DNA of 64,000 nt, from the NCBI RefSeq assembly GCF_001886185.1, contig NZ_JXLA01000024.1:1-64000 (forward strand). The letters are read 5' to 3'. The translations under genes were made by a program, and so were the position numbers. The stretch's first letter is position 1. Every line of letters begins with the position of its first letter. This document shows positions 17,679 to 26,223 of the stretch, one piece after another. The notes beneath the pieces were generated by a model. It saw nothing but the letters and a program-made list of their open reading frames with translations, had not been told where the DNA came from and searched no databases. Source of the stretch: Enterococcus raffinosus. Lineage in GTDB: Bacteria; Bacillota; Bacilli; Lactobacillales; Enterococcaceae.

Positions 17679-17996
17679 TTAATTATTAATGTTATTTATT
17701 TTATATGAAAATTCTGCTTGATTGATCTTATTTATCCATAGATAATATTGTTGTTTTTCTCCTTTTAATATATATTCCCCACCTTTTATATCAGATTTGA
17801 ACAAGTTTGACTCCGTATTCGGCACTAATACAATCGGACTTTTATTAACAAAAACGGGATTATTACTTTTTTTATAAAATAATTTATATTCATCATCTTC
17901 AAATGTCGGTATCAAAATAGCATAATTACGGTGGTGGATAATTTGCTTTTTAATGCGCGCCAGAAAAGATAGCCAATTCCAAGAAGTAGGATACAT
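17679..17996 (-). pseudogene. Uncertain AT-rich open frame overlapping the sortase 3' end, possible gene remnant
   Basis: This open frame of 105 codons begins inside the sortase gene in another frame. It has no start codon of its own after the sortase stop at 17912, and no ribosome-binding site. The translated part past the sortase (for example EYILKGEKQQYYLWINK) looks like a soluble beta-rich fragment and I do not recognise it. Base composition is much more AT-rich than the sortase. It may be the C-terminal remnant of a gene whose front was lost when the pilus cluster arrived, or simply non-coding. Confidence 0.3.
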
Positions 17997-18778
17997 CCAA
18001 CAGCAATCACCAAAAATAATCGTCTTCTATGTTTTTTCTTGAGCCCTTTAAGCTGCTGCTGCGCTTTAGCCGGCAGTTTTGTTCGCTCTCCTGTCACCAA
18101 TAAGCGATGAGAATTAATCATGTAAGGGGTACAAGTAAGCAGTGTGACCCTATCCTTCTCTTTCTCAATCCGGAGCTGCTCCGTTTCTTCTGGCTTGACC
18201 ACTTGGATATTCATTACTTTATAGGCGAAGGTATTGCCGCCGATCTCAATATAGAACAGATCTCTTTTTTTCAGTTCCGGCAGATCGGAGAAAAATTTAG
18301 CCTTCGATAAGCCGCGGTGAGCAGAAATCACCGCATGCGTATTTTTCCCGCCGATAGGATAGGAAGTTCCTTCCAATAAAGAAGCTCCTCGTTCAAGAAA
18401 AAATTCGCTGGTTCGATCAAAAATAGGCAAACTCACATCAATCTTAGGAATCGAGATCGTGCCGATGGTATGATCAGATAAATAGTCCGGATTCTTAGAG
18501 AAATCTCTTTCCTCTTCTTTTTCAGAAAAAGGATCTCCGCCAGCATTGATTCCCTCCAAAGCCAACTTTGCATTTTCCTTCTGCATCTTTTTTTGAGCCG
18601 CAGCCAGATTCACTTGATCCTCTCGGTTCGCCTTTTCCTGCGCCTGCTCAATGATTCGCTGATCAAGATAGGACATAACGGTATTTCCAATAAAAGGATA
18701 TGCAAGAGCTCCCAGCCCAAAAATTAGGACGAACATCATGAAGACGTCTATGATGATTTTTCTTTGCCATTTTTTCAT
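17912..18778 (-). CDS. srtC: Class C (pilus) sortase
   Basis: A 288-residue membrane transpeptidase that polymerises the pilins encoded just upstream. N-terminal membrane segment (residues about 8-30), the pilin-sortase lid motif DPF at 82-84, catalytic His154 (VISAHRG), Cys216 (TLLTCTPY) and Arg225. A second membrane segment lies near the C-terminus (LFLVIAVGCILLLG). These are the hallmarks of class C enzymes, where the lid Asp-aromatic blocks the active site. It is the fourth gene of the pilus operon. The extreme C-terminus (STTVIMLF) runs into AT-rich DNA and may be a junction artefact. Confidence 0.95.
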   Translation of the reverse strand: MKKWQRKIIIDVFMMFVLIFGLGALAYPFIGNTVMSYLDQRIIEQAQEKANREDQVNLAAAQKKMQKENAKLALEGINAGGDPFSEKEEERDFSKNPDYLSDHTIGTISIPKIDVSLPIFDRTSEFFLERGASLLEGTSYPIGGKNTHAVISAHRGLSKAKFFSDLPELKKRDLFYIEIGGNTFAYKVMNIQVVKPEETEQLRIEKEKDRVTLLTCTPYMINSHRLLVTGERTKLPAKAQQQLKGLKKKHRRRLFLVIAVGCILLLGIGYLFWRALKSKLSTTVIMLF

Positions 18779-18867
18779 TGCCCGTTCTCCTATCCTTTAC
18801 TACAAAGACCGAGTATCAAATCACACGTGATTGATATCCCGGCCTTATGATTAATCAGTTGTTCGTT

Positions 18868-20580
18868 TTATTCTTCAACTGTTTCTTTATTGCGTAAGAA
18901 GTATGCACCAACTGCAACTACTGCTACAGCACCGATCGCAATAATTGCGTAGATGCCATTTCCGCCGGTACCTGGTAAAGTCCCTTTACGTTTGTTCTCT
19001 ACTTCTGTTTCATCACCAACGACGATCGTTGATGTATAGGTGCCATAATCAACAGTGAAAGGAATATCTGCCGTCAGAGCTACGTAATCATTACTTGGTG
19101 CTTGCGTTTCTTCCAACCAATATTGAACCAACTCCTTACCCACAGTCGCCGGGTGCGTTGGATCACCGACTGATGAGCTTCCAGGAACGGTCTCTAATGG
19201 TAATGCAACGCCAGTCGCGTCGTGACTTACAGTTCCTTCAAGGCCTGTGACAGTGAATAATCCTCCACCTGCTGAGGTTAGTTCTAAAGCATCACCTTTT
19301 GTGGTTGACCAGCGTGATGGGCTTGACGTTGTTGCTTTAGCGATCATGTACTCAGTCACGCCATTGTTTTTACGTTTCACAATGAATTTTGCGCCATCTA
19401 ACGACGTACCATTGTCTTGATCAACTTTTTCAAAGCGACGACCATAAGTGATGACGTCATCTCCTGACCAAGGCAATGTTTGTAATCCGTTCGATGGGTT
19501 ATTTTCATACTGCAATGTTGCTTGGTTGTCGATCCATTCATCCGGTGTCGTATTTTCATCTAAATACATGCGATATTTGAAGACTAATTTTTTGCCGGCA
19601 TACTTGCCAAGCTTTACAACATCTGGTGTTTGATCACTCAAGCTGTTTTTATTATTGAAAAATACATGGAAGATATTGTCATATCCTGTTTTGATTGATG
19701 TGCCGCTTGGATCAGCAACAACCGAGAAATCTACATCTGAAATTGCTGTCAAGGAGCCATTCGATTCGACTACGTATAAGCCTTGATTGTCTAAATAATG
19801 CAGATTCGGTTGCGATTCATCACGTAAGAAGAATTGAGTATAGCGATAAACGGGGTTCGCTAGATCATTATTAGCTAATCCATCAATCCCTACTGGTACA
19901 TCAAATGTGATTTTGTATTCAATGGGTTCACCAACTGTAAAATCATCTTTTTCTTCCTTCTCTTTGATCACATCGATGTCATCTGTTTGAACATTTTTTG
20001 GATATAAGAAAAGTTCCGTAAGCTTGTCGTTCGTTGGCGTGCCATCTGCGTTCATTTTGTATACGGGAAAAATCACTACCATGTTGTCTGCTGCACCGCT
20101 CGCTGAAATATTACTTGGACGAGAAGTTTCTACAAATAGATAGACCGCATCTTTTTCTACAGAATTAACTGTCACTTTATCCGGTAATGTAAACTTCGCA
20201 TGCCCCGTTGCATCTGTCGTCTTTTCAGAACCAACTGCAGTCAAACCAGAAGCCCCCGCTGTCGCGATCGCATCTCGTAATTGATTTACTGACCAAGTTG
20301 GATTCGCAGCAGCCAATGTATAGAATTTTTCCGTTGCGTCATAAACGGTGAAACCGACATCTTTTAATGGGTGCCCTCCATTGTTAGTATGCCAATCTTC
20401 ATCTTTTTCACCAGTATTCTGGATATCTGCTGGTTTGGAATCGTATGCCCCTTTATAAATATTCACGTCTACATCCGTTGGTGCTGCTTCCGCTACAAGA
20501 CCATTGCCTAAGCCAGCAAAACTGCTTAGCATAAAGATCAGAATACCCAATAATCCCCAAATTCTTTTTTTAAATTTCAT
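18868..20580 (-). CDS. Major (backbone) pilin, LPXTG
   Basis: A 570-residue shaft subunit of a sortase-assembled pilus. Signal peptide of about 32 residues, then isopeptide-forming pilin domains. The pilin motif FLYPKN supplies Lys195, the predicted nucleophile for inter-subunit bonds made by sortase C. The E-box is YWLEETQAPSND, and the sorting signal LPGTGG is followed by a hydrophobic helix and RNKETVEE. A strong AAAGGAG site is eight bases upstream. It is separated from the minor pilin by an unusually long 205-base gap, which may hold a processing site or extra promoter that raises its expression. Confidence 0.93.
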   Translation of the reverse strand: MKFKKRIWGLLGILIFMLSSFAGLGNGLVAEAAPTDVDVNIYKGAYDSKPADIQNTGEKDEDWHTNNGGHPLKDVGFTVYDATEKFYTLAAANPTWSVNQLRDAIATAGASGLTAVGSEKTTDATGHAKFTLPDKVTVNSVEKDAVYLFVETSRPSNISASGAADNMVVIFPVYKMNADGTPTNDKLTELFLYPKNVQTDDIDVIKEKEEKDDFTVGEPIEYKITFDVPVGIDGLANNDLANPVYRYTQFFLRDESQPNLHYLDNQGLYVVESNGSLTAISDVDFSVVADPSGTSIKTGYDNIFHVFFNNKNSLSDQTPDVVKLGKYAGKKLVFKYRMYLDENTTPDEWIDNQATLQYENNPSNGLQTLPWSGDDVITYGRRFEKVDQDNGTSLDGAKFIVKRKNNGVTEYMIAKATTSSPSRWSTTKGDALELTSAGGGLFTVTGLEGTVSHDATGVALPLETVPGSSSVGDPTHPATVGKELVQYWLEETQAPSNDYVALTADIPFTVDYGTYTSTIVVGDETEVENKRKGTLPGTGGNGIYAIIAIGAVAVVAVGAYFLRNKETVEE

Positions 20581-20598
20581 GCCTCATACTCCTTTTTT

Positions 20599-20772
20599 AT
20601 TTTAATGTATTTATTTTTCCTCAGAAAAATAAGTCTGATTTTCAAGCCGTATACCATCTCTCTATACTCTGACACCTACTTACTCATCGAAACTTTGACC
20701 CTTGATTTATTCACCAAAATGACTGCTAAAAGTTCGACTGGCATCCTTTTTCATTTTAATGTATTTATTTTT
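20599..20772. repeat. 20-bp direct repeat flanking the gap between minor and major pilin genes
   Basis: ATTTTAATGTATTTATTTTT occurs at 20599-20618 and again, identical, at 20753-20772. The pair brackets most of the non-coding space between the two pilin genes. Origin could be a small duplication or insertion footprint, or it could be coincidence of AT-rich DNA. Confidence 0.6.
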
Positions 20773-20785
20773 TCTTCCTTAATCG

Positions 20786-22345
20786 CTAATCTCGTACTCT
20801 TTTCTTAACAATGACGATTATGAATAGACAGAGAAGACCAAGTACAAATAGATAAATCGATGGCGTCATTCCCGTCTGGGGCAATCGTCTGCTGGGTAAG
20901 CGATAGTAAATCTCACTCGACCCTGTTGAAGGCAACTCTTTGTTTCCCCTTTTTTTGTTAACGATTCGCAACGGTTCTTTGGTGTCACTGCTAGCCTCAT
21001 TAATCTCAAAGTCAATAAAGTAATTTTCTGGTAAAAAGTAACCATCTGGCGCTTTGACTTCTAAGAGAGAGTAACTACCATAGATCATTCCATCCAATTC
21101 AAAAATCCCCTGTTCATTGGAAGTTAGGACCAATAGTTCTTCTGGGTGTTCGTTGCCATACTCAGCTGAGACCCACTTTTTTTGCTTCGTCAAATACTGC
21201 ATGTCTTTGTTTAAAACAACGAAGTTCGCCTCTTTCAACACATCGCCAGATTTTTCGTCAATTTTTTGAAACCGTTTCATACCAGCGACTCGTTGGTTGT
21301 AAACGATCGGTAGTTTGTCTTTCTGCGATAGCGCGCCGACCTCAGTTCCATTAATCAAAATCAGTTGCCGCTGATCTTGAGGAATTTCCACCGAAATATG
21401 ACGCGCTTGCTCAGATATCTCATATCCTTCAACCGTCGCGACCTCCTCAAACAAATAGCTGCCGCTTTTCAAACCTAGATTCGTTCTAACGATCCCTTCT
21501 TGATCGGAAATCATTTTCTTTACACGCTCATCTTTCAACGGTGACTCTTTAATTTCCTTTTCAGAAAGCCAATCGCTGACAGAGCCTGCCGTTGCTCTTA
21601 AATAGAATTTTTCTCCCTGTTCATTCTTCGAGAGAATAAAACTGGCTCCAGCTAACGGTTTGGTAGAACCGTCATTTTCTTTCGACATTTTGATAAAATA
21701 CGGTTCACGAACATACGCTTTATTTTTTGTGTAAACATGTGTGGCGGTTGCACCAAACAAACGACTATCTAAAACCAGATAATTGGACAAGCCAACCGGA
21801 TCGACTGGCAAACTATTTCCGCTGTCTAACTCAACAATAAGGTAGACCTGCTGTCGATCAGTCGGCAGTGTAATAGAAAGTAACCCATCTTCAGTCACAC
21901 TGCTTCCTGTATTGTCGGTGAAGCTTCCTTTAGCAGTCGTCTTGGTTTGAACAAAATGAATTTTCGGGTAGCGCGCTTGGATAGCTTCTTCCTCCACATG
22001 ACCAGGTGTTGCCAATATTTCCAGCTCACTGCGTAATACATTGGCCTCATCCGCGATAAAATCTTTTGCCTGATCAAATGACAGCTGCTTATCGACCATT
22101 ACATAATCGCGAAGGTAATCTCCAATCTCGTAAATTGCAAAAGTTGAACCATTCACTCCGTATGAATCTTTTAACAGTTCTGTATCACCTAGTGCGCCGC
22201 CCTGATTAATTTGGCTAGGTACTTCTTGATTTACAAATAGACGTTTATGGAGATGAATTTGAGCTTCTGCCGCGTCAGCCGGTTGAACCAACACAATTCC
22301 CGCTAAACAAATCAAGAGCAGAGAAAGAAGAGATTTCATTTTCAT
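20786..22345 (-). CDS. Minor (basal) pilin with two consecutive LPXTG-type motifs
   Basis: A 519-residue exported pilin subunit. I start it at ATG 22345 (MKMKSLLSLLLICLAG signal peptide; AGGTG about eight bases upstream). This start overlaps the stop of the tip gene as ATGA, so translation is coupled. It has Cna-B-type domains with E-boxes (EEVATVEGYEIS, EVKAPDGYFLP). The C-terminus holds LPSTGS and, sixteen residues later, LPQTGM just before the hydrophobic helix and KKRVRD tail. Only the second is correctly placed for classical sorting. Its position between tip and backbone genes suggests a minor or basal subunit. Confidence 0.9.
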   Translation of the reverse strand: MKMKSLLSLLLICLAGIVLVQPADAAEAQIHLHKRLFVNQEVPSQINQGGALGDTELLKDSYGVNGSTFAIYEIGDYLRDYVMVDKQLSFDQAKDFIADEANVLRSELEILATPGHVEEEAIQARYPKIHFVQTKTTAKGSFTDNTGSSVTEDGLLSITLPTDRQQVYLIVELDSGNSLPVDPVGLSNYLVLDSRLFGATATHVYTKNKAYVREPYFIKMSKENDGSTKPLAGASFILSKNEQGEKFYLRATAGSVSDWLSEKEIKESPLKDERVKKMISDQEGIVRTNLGLKSGSYLFEEVATVEGYEISEQARHISVEIPQDQRQLILINGTEVGALSQKDKLPIVYNQRVAGMKRFQKIDEKSGDVLKEANFVVLNKDMQYLTKQKKWVSAEYGNEHPEELLVLTSNEQGIFELDGMIYGSYSLLEVKAPDGYFLPENYFIDFEINEASSDTKEPLRIVNKKRGNKELPSTGSSEIYYRLPSRRLPQTGMTPSIYLFVLGLLCLFIIVIVKKRVRD

Positions 22346-25300
22346 CGTCCAACACCTGCCTTTTTTCGCTTGAACTGCTGATTGGCAAAATATCCGCTCA
22401 CGATCAGAAGTGCGATGGGGGCTAACCTGGTAAACCATGTATAACCATTACCTCCAGTTTCTGGTAACGTGCCTTTCGGATGATTTTCAACCGTTACTAT
22501 ATTGGCAGTTGCTAACTGACCGCCAATAATCGTAAATTGAACTGGTGAAGATAGTTGTACATAGCCAGTCGGTGCTTGGGTTTCTACAAAATAATAGGTT
22601 TCTTCAGGTAAGCCGGTAATCACTAATTGTCCAGTTGGTGTCACCACATTCTCTGGTTGAAAATTCCAAGTAGCGCCTGTTTTCACTGCTTTGTACGTAC
22701 CTTTTACAGCCGTACCATCACCGACCTCTAATTCTTCTGATGCAAACCAAGTTGTCCCAGCACTATTAGTGGCTACTTTAAACTTCGCACCTTTCAAATT
22801 TTTGTCATTGGTAGCGTCCTTCTTCTCCAGTGTCACGCCGCCTTCTGCCCGTTCGTTCGTGACTTCAAAGGTGATCGTTACACCCTCGTCAGTAATCTCG
22901 CTGACAGCTGTTTTACCATCTCCGACAATTTTATGACCATCAGGCGCTTTGGTTTCCAGCAGATAGTATTTTCCTAAAGGTAATCCGGTAATAGTGATTT
23001 CTCCTTTAGTCCCTGTACTTTCGATAAACTCGTATTTATCACTGGTCGTATTGTACTTATACTCATAATCTTTACCAGTAACAAATTTCGCACCCATTTT
23101 CGTTTCCGAATTATCTGGATTGACTAGATACAGTTCAAATTCAGCACCATTTAATTTTTCGTTATCGGAATTTTTTTTCGTCAGCTTTAGCTTTCCGACC
23201 TTTTTACGGTTTTCTCTCGTTACACTGACTGTCTCTCCATCAGTGGTAATCTTTGCTGCGTTAGACTTACCGTCGTCATCGTAGGTATAGCCATCAGGCG
23301 CCGCTTCTTCTTGGAAATAATACTCATCGATCGGTAGTCCTGAGACCGTGATCTCGCCGTTTTTGGCAGTCGAACCAATGTCTTCAACCAACTCATATTT
23401 TTTCCCTGTATCGTTGTACTGATAGAGATAATTTTTACCTGATTCCAATAAAACTTGGGGAGTAACCAATTCGTCGCCGTTCTTCTTGCGAAGCGTGAAC
23501 TTGGCGCCGTTTAGTTTTTCATCTGTGTCTGCATCCTTTTTAACTAAAGTAATTTTTCCTTTGGCCAACTCGTTATAGGCACTGACAGCGACACCTTCTG
23601 CCGCATTTTTATCGATCGTAAAATAATACTTCCCAGATTCATTCTTTCCATCTGGTGGAATAATCTCTAGTTTATCTGTGTACCGCGGATCAGGATTACT
23701 CACTTCAACCAAGCAATAATTTCCGTCGGTCAAATTTTCATAAAGTAGAACTCCGTTGCTATCTGTTTTCTTTTTTCCGCCTGAAATTGTGACATAGGTA
23801 TTCGAACCAGCAGGGGTTTCCTTTTTCAATTCAAATTCGACATCTTTTAGAATTACTTGCGTATCCTTATCCATCTTCTTCAATCGGAAAGTCGTCGGCG
23901 GTACACGGGTTGCACCACCACCCCAGTTACTGACAGTGACTTTACTTACATCACTTTCTTCACCAGAAGTATTTGTTTCCCAATAGACCATCGCCTTATT
24001 TTCGATGATCGAACCTTCGCCTAAAGTGGTTGAGCAGGTAATTCGAACCACTAAACCGAATGGATAATTATCATAGGTTTGTCCACTATCAACACTAAAA
24101 TAGTTTTCGTATGCCTCTTTCGTTTTATCTCCCCGTAAAGCCGTCATTTTCCCATCATTTACTGCTGTATCTATCAAATCCCAAATACGTTCTTTCGTAC
24201 TTCTAGCTGCATTGCCAAAGAGCAGCAGCCCATTACTTTTGTCATTCGTTAGATTGGGCAAATCTTTGAAATTCATCACCAGCTTATTATCCGAAGTTAC
24301 TCCATAACAAGGATAATTATGACTTTCAATCCGAGTCTCAAAATCTGCATCTGATTCAGAAATATTTTGCGTAAGACTTTCTAACGGCAAGCTCGTATTG
24401 GTATTTGTTGTACTTAGCATTTGAAAAGATCCTAGATTATCTGAAGTCATATTTCCATCTTCATCCGCCGCATAAATGTTCATGTATGCAGAATACTCGA
24501 TCAAAGTTAAAGAAGGATCTAATTGGTCTTTTAAGACAACTTTTTTGTATAAGCTTGGACCATCATCTTCAAACGCTTTTTTATAATTGTCCATCATGAT
24601 TGGGATATTCCAATAAACTCTATTACTATTGTTGGTTGCCCCACCATTTTTAGTAATGGGCTTTTGATCCCCAATCGGTTTTCCCGGATACGATTCAGCT
24701 GGCTTGGGATCGATTTCGATTGGGTAGCTGCCAGTTTCCGTATTTCCTGTCGAACCGCTGCTGCTTTCTTGACTAGCTGTCCCATAAGCTGTCGCATAAC
24801 AATCCTGCAGCCCATTCCAATTCGTCTCTACCGCATCATTGAAGGTAATTTTTAAAAACTTTTTCCCGGAAATTGTTTCCAGCGTCATATCTCCAATCTT
24901 ATCGCCAGAACTTTCGTAAAATGGCACTGAATTGCTTACACTAGAAAAATTGAAGTACTCTTCCGGTAACGCAATATAGATAAAGTCCCCATCTTTTAAG
25001 TTCGCCGAAGAGGGTACAGTAAAGGTATAGTCAAAGTACACACCGTCACCGACTTTTATTGTTGGTTGAGGGTCCTGTTTAACGCCCTCCTTTACAATAT
25101 AAATGGGTGGATTGCTACCATTCTTGATATAAATGTTGTTCAACTTCATATCGTTAATTTCACTTGTTTTGTCTGTCGCTGCAAAGGGGGTTATTCCACC
25201 GCCAAATGGGGTTAACTTCTGACTCTTATCAGCGGTCTTCTTTTTCACAGCACTTTTCTCACTTGTTGTTTCTTTGGTAGCTATTTCCTGCTTTAAATCC

Positions 25301-25746
25301 AGCTGAAATTCATGTGTATTAAAAAAATTCAATGTTACCTGTGACAAGGAACGTACTTGATCAGACAGCTGAAATTCAAATTTTACTCCTTCAATCGAAG
25401 CAGGCTGGTCATTGTCGTTTACTACTGTCAATTGATTGTTTTCAATCGTTAGAGTAACATCCTCTTCGTGATAAATCTCTTTATCCTTTGTTGTGACTTC
25501 TGCTGGGAGCAACCATGTGCTTTTTTCTTTTTCGCCCACACTTAGATCAAATTTTGAAATAATCAAAGCATCAGGTTTGATTTCTTTAGAAAGTATATTT
25601 CCTTGGCTGTCTGTAAGCTGGAGATTCGTTACACGACTGGTCTCCACAGTCTGCAGATTTTCAGCGATCGTCTGGATTGGAAAACTGGACAGGACCATCA
25701 GAAAAATTGAAAGAATCGGCCACCACCGCTTTTTGATTTTACTCAT
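22342..25746 (-). CDS. Pilus tip adhesin, LPXTG, with Cna-B/SpaA repeats
   Basis: A 1134-residue secreted protein, first gene of the pilus operon and so probably the tip adhesin. Signal peptide (WWPILSIFLMVLSSFPIQ), a Lys/Thr-rich linker, a large N-terminal adhesive region (residues about 190-640, with bacterial-adhesin segments such as PSSANLKDGDFIYIALPEEY), then four SpaA/Cna-B modules with E-boxes. It ends LPETGGNG, a hydrophobic helix and KRKK. AAAGGAGGG precedes the ATG. I see no von Willebrand A metal-site motif, so it is not an EbpA-type tip. Receptor unknown. Confidence 0.9.
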   Translation of the reverse strand: MSKIKKRWWPILSIFLMVLSSFPIQTIAENLQTVETSRVTNLQLTDSQGNILSKEIKPDALIISKFDLSVGEKEKSTWLLPAEVTTKDKEIYHEEDVTLTIENNQLTVVNDNDQPASIEGVKFEFQLSDQVRSLSQVTLNFFNTHEFQLDLKQEIATKETTSEKSAVKKKTADKSQKLTPFGGGITPFAATDKTSEINDMKLNNIYIKNGSNPPIYIVKEGVKQDPQPTIKVGDGVYFDYTFTVPSSANLKDGDFIYIALPEEYFNFSSVSNSVPFYESSGDKIGDMTLETISGKKFLKITFNDAVETNWNGLQDCYATAYGTASQESSSGSTGNTETGSYPIEIDPKPAESYPGKPIGDQKPITKNGGATNNSNRVYWNIPIMMDNYKKAFEDDGPSLYKKVVLKDQLDPSLTLIEYSAYMNIYAADEDGNMTSDNLGSFQMLSTTNTNTSLPLESLTQNISESDADFETRIESHNYPCYGVTSDNKLVMNFKDLPNLTNDKSNGLLLFGNAARSTKERIWDLIDTAVNDGKMTALRGDKTKEAYENYFSVDSGQTYDNYPFGLVVRITCSTTLGEGSIIENKAMVYWETNTSGEESDVSKVTVSNWGGGATRVPPTTFRLKKMDKDTQVILKDVEFELKKETPAGSNTYVTISGGKKKTDSNGVLLYENLTDGNYCLVEVSNPDPRYTDKLEIIPPDGKNESGKYYFTIDKNAAEGVAVSAYNELAKGKITLVKKDADTDEKLNGAKFTLRKKNGDELVTPQVLLESGKNYLYQYNDTGKKYELVEDIGSTAKNGEITVSGLPIDEYYFQEEAAPDGYTYDDDGKSNAAKITTDGETVSVTRENRKKVGKLKLTKKNSDNEKLNGAEFELYLVNPDNSETKMGAKFVTGKDYEYKYNTTSDKYEFIESTGTKGEITITGLPLGKYYLLETKAPDGHKIVGDGKTAVSEITDEGVTITFEVTNERAEGGVTLEKKDATNDKNLKGAKFKVATNSAGTTWFASEELEVGDGTAVKGTYKAVKTGATWNFQPENVVTPTGQLVITGLPEETYYFVETQAPTGYVQLSSPVQFTIIGGQLATANIVTVENHPKGTLPETGGNGYTWFTRLAPIALLIVSGYFANQQFKRKKAGVGR

Positions 25747-25927
25747 AATGCCCTCCTTTCATTTATGACTTTTCTCTTCCCTTCTATTGGCAATCCCCCC
25801 CACTCTCTTTCCTATATCATTTCTTTTAAAGCTAAAGCCAATAAAAATTTTTAATTATTCATTTATCAAAATACTCAACTTTCAGCTCTCAAAAATAAAT
25901 ACAGAAAATCATTTTAAAATCATTTTT

Positions 25928-25956
25928 ATTATATTTCTACTATTTTCATGTGACAA
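25928..25956 (-). promoter_or_regulatory. Promoter of the pilus operon
   Basis: On the minus strand TTGTCA (25956-25951), a spacer of exactly 17 bases, then TATAAT (25933-25928). It predicts an AT-rich leader of about 175 bases before the tip adhesin gene. Upstream of the promoter, two similar blocks at 25997-26015 and 26030-26047 (AAAATTAAG then TATAATC) could bind a regulator. Otherwise 25747-26183 holds no gene. Confidence 0.7.
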
Positions 25957-26183
25957 TATTTTTGGAACAAGATGCATTACAAACGAATAAGAGGTTAAAA
26001 TTAAGACATATAATCCTTCTTTTCTATTTAAAATTAAGTCTATAATCTTAAAATATTTATTATCATTACAAAAACGCTTTTATGTGCATTAATTTTCAAT
26101 TACTTAATTAATACTCAACCATTTTGTTCTTCCACTTACAAAGATAATAAAATCATGCCGTTGAAAATAAATTATTAACGCAC

Positions 26184-26217
26184 AAAAAAAGACGTATCTA
26201 ATGTAATCAGATACGTC
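26184..26217 (-). terminator. Intrinsic terminator of the MutS-like gene
   Basis: GACGTATCT and AGATACGTC form a perfect nine-bp stem with a nine-base loop. On the minus strand it is followed by seven T, directly after the MutS-like stop codon. Confidence 0.85.
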
Positions 26218-26223
26218 CCGTAA

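Noticed and set aside
25787-25990. Open frame in the pilus promoter region
   Set aside because: Very AT-rich, no ribosome-binding site, and it overlaps the clear minus-strand promoter.
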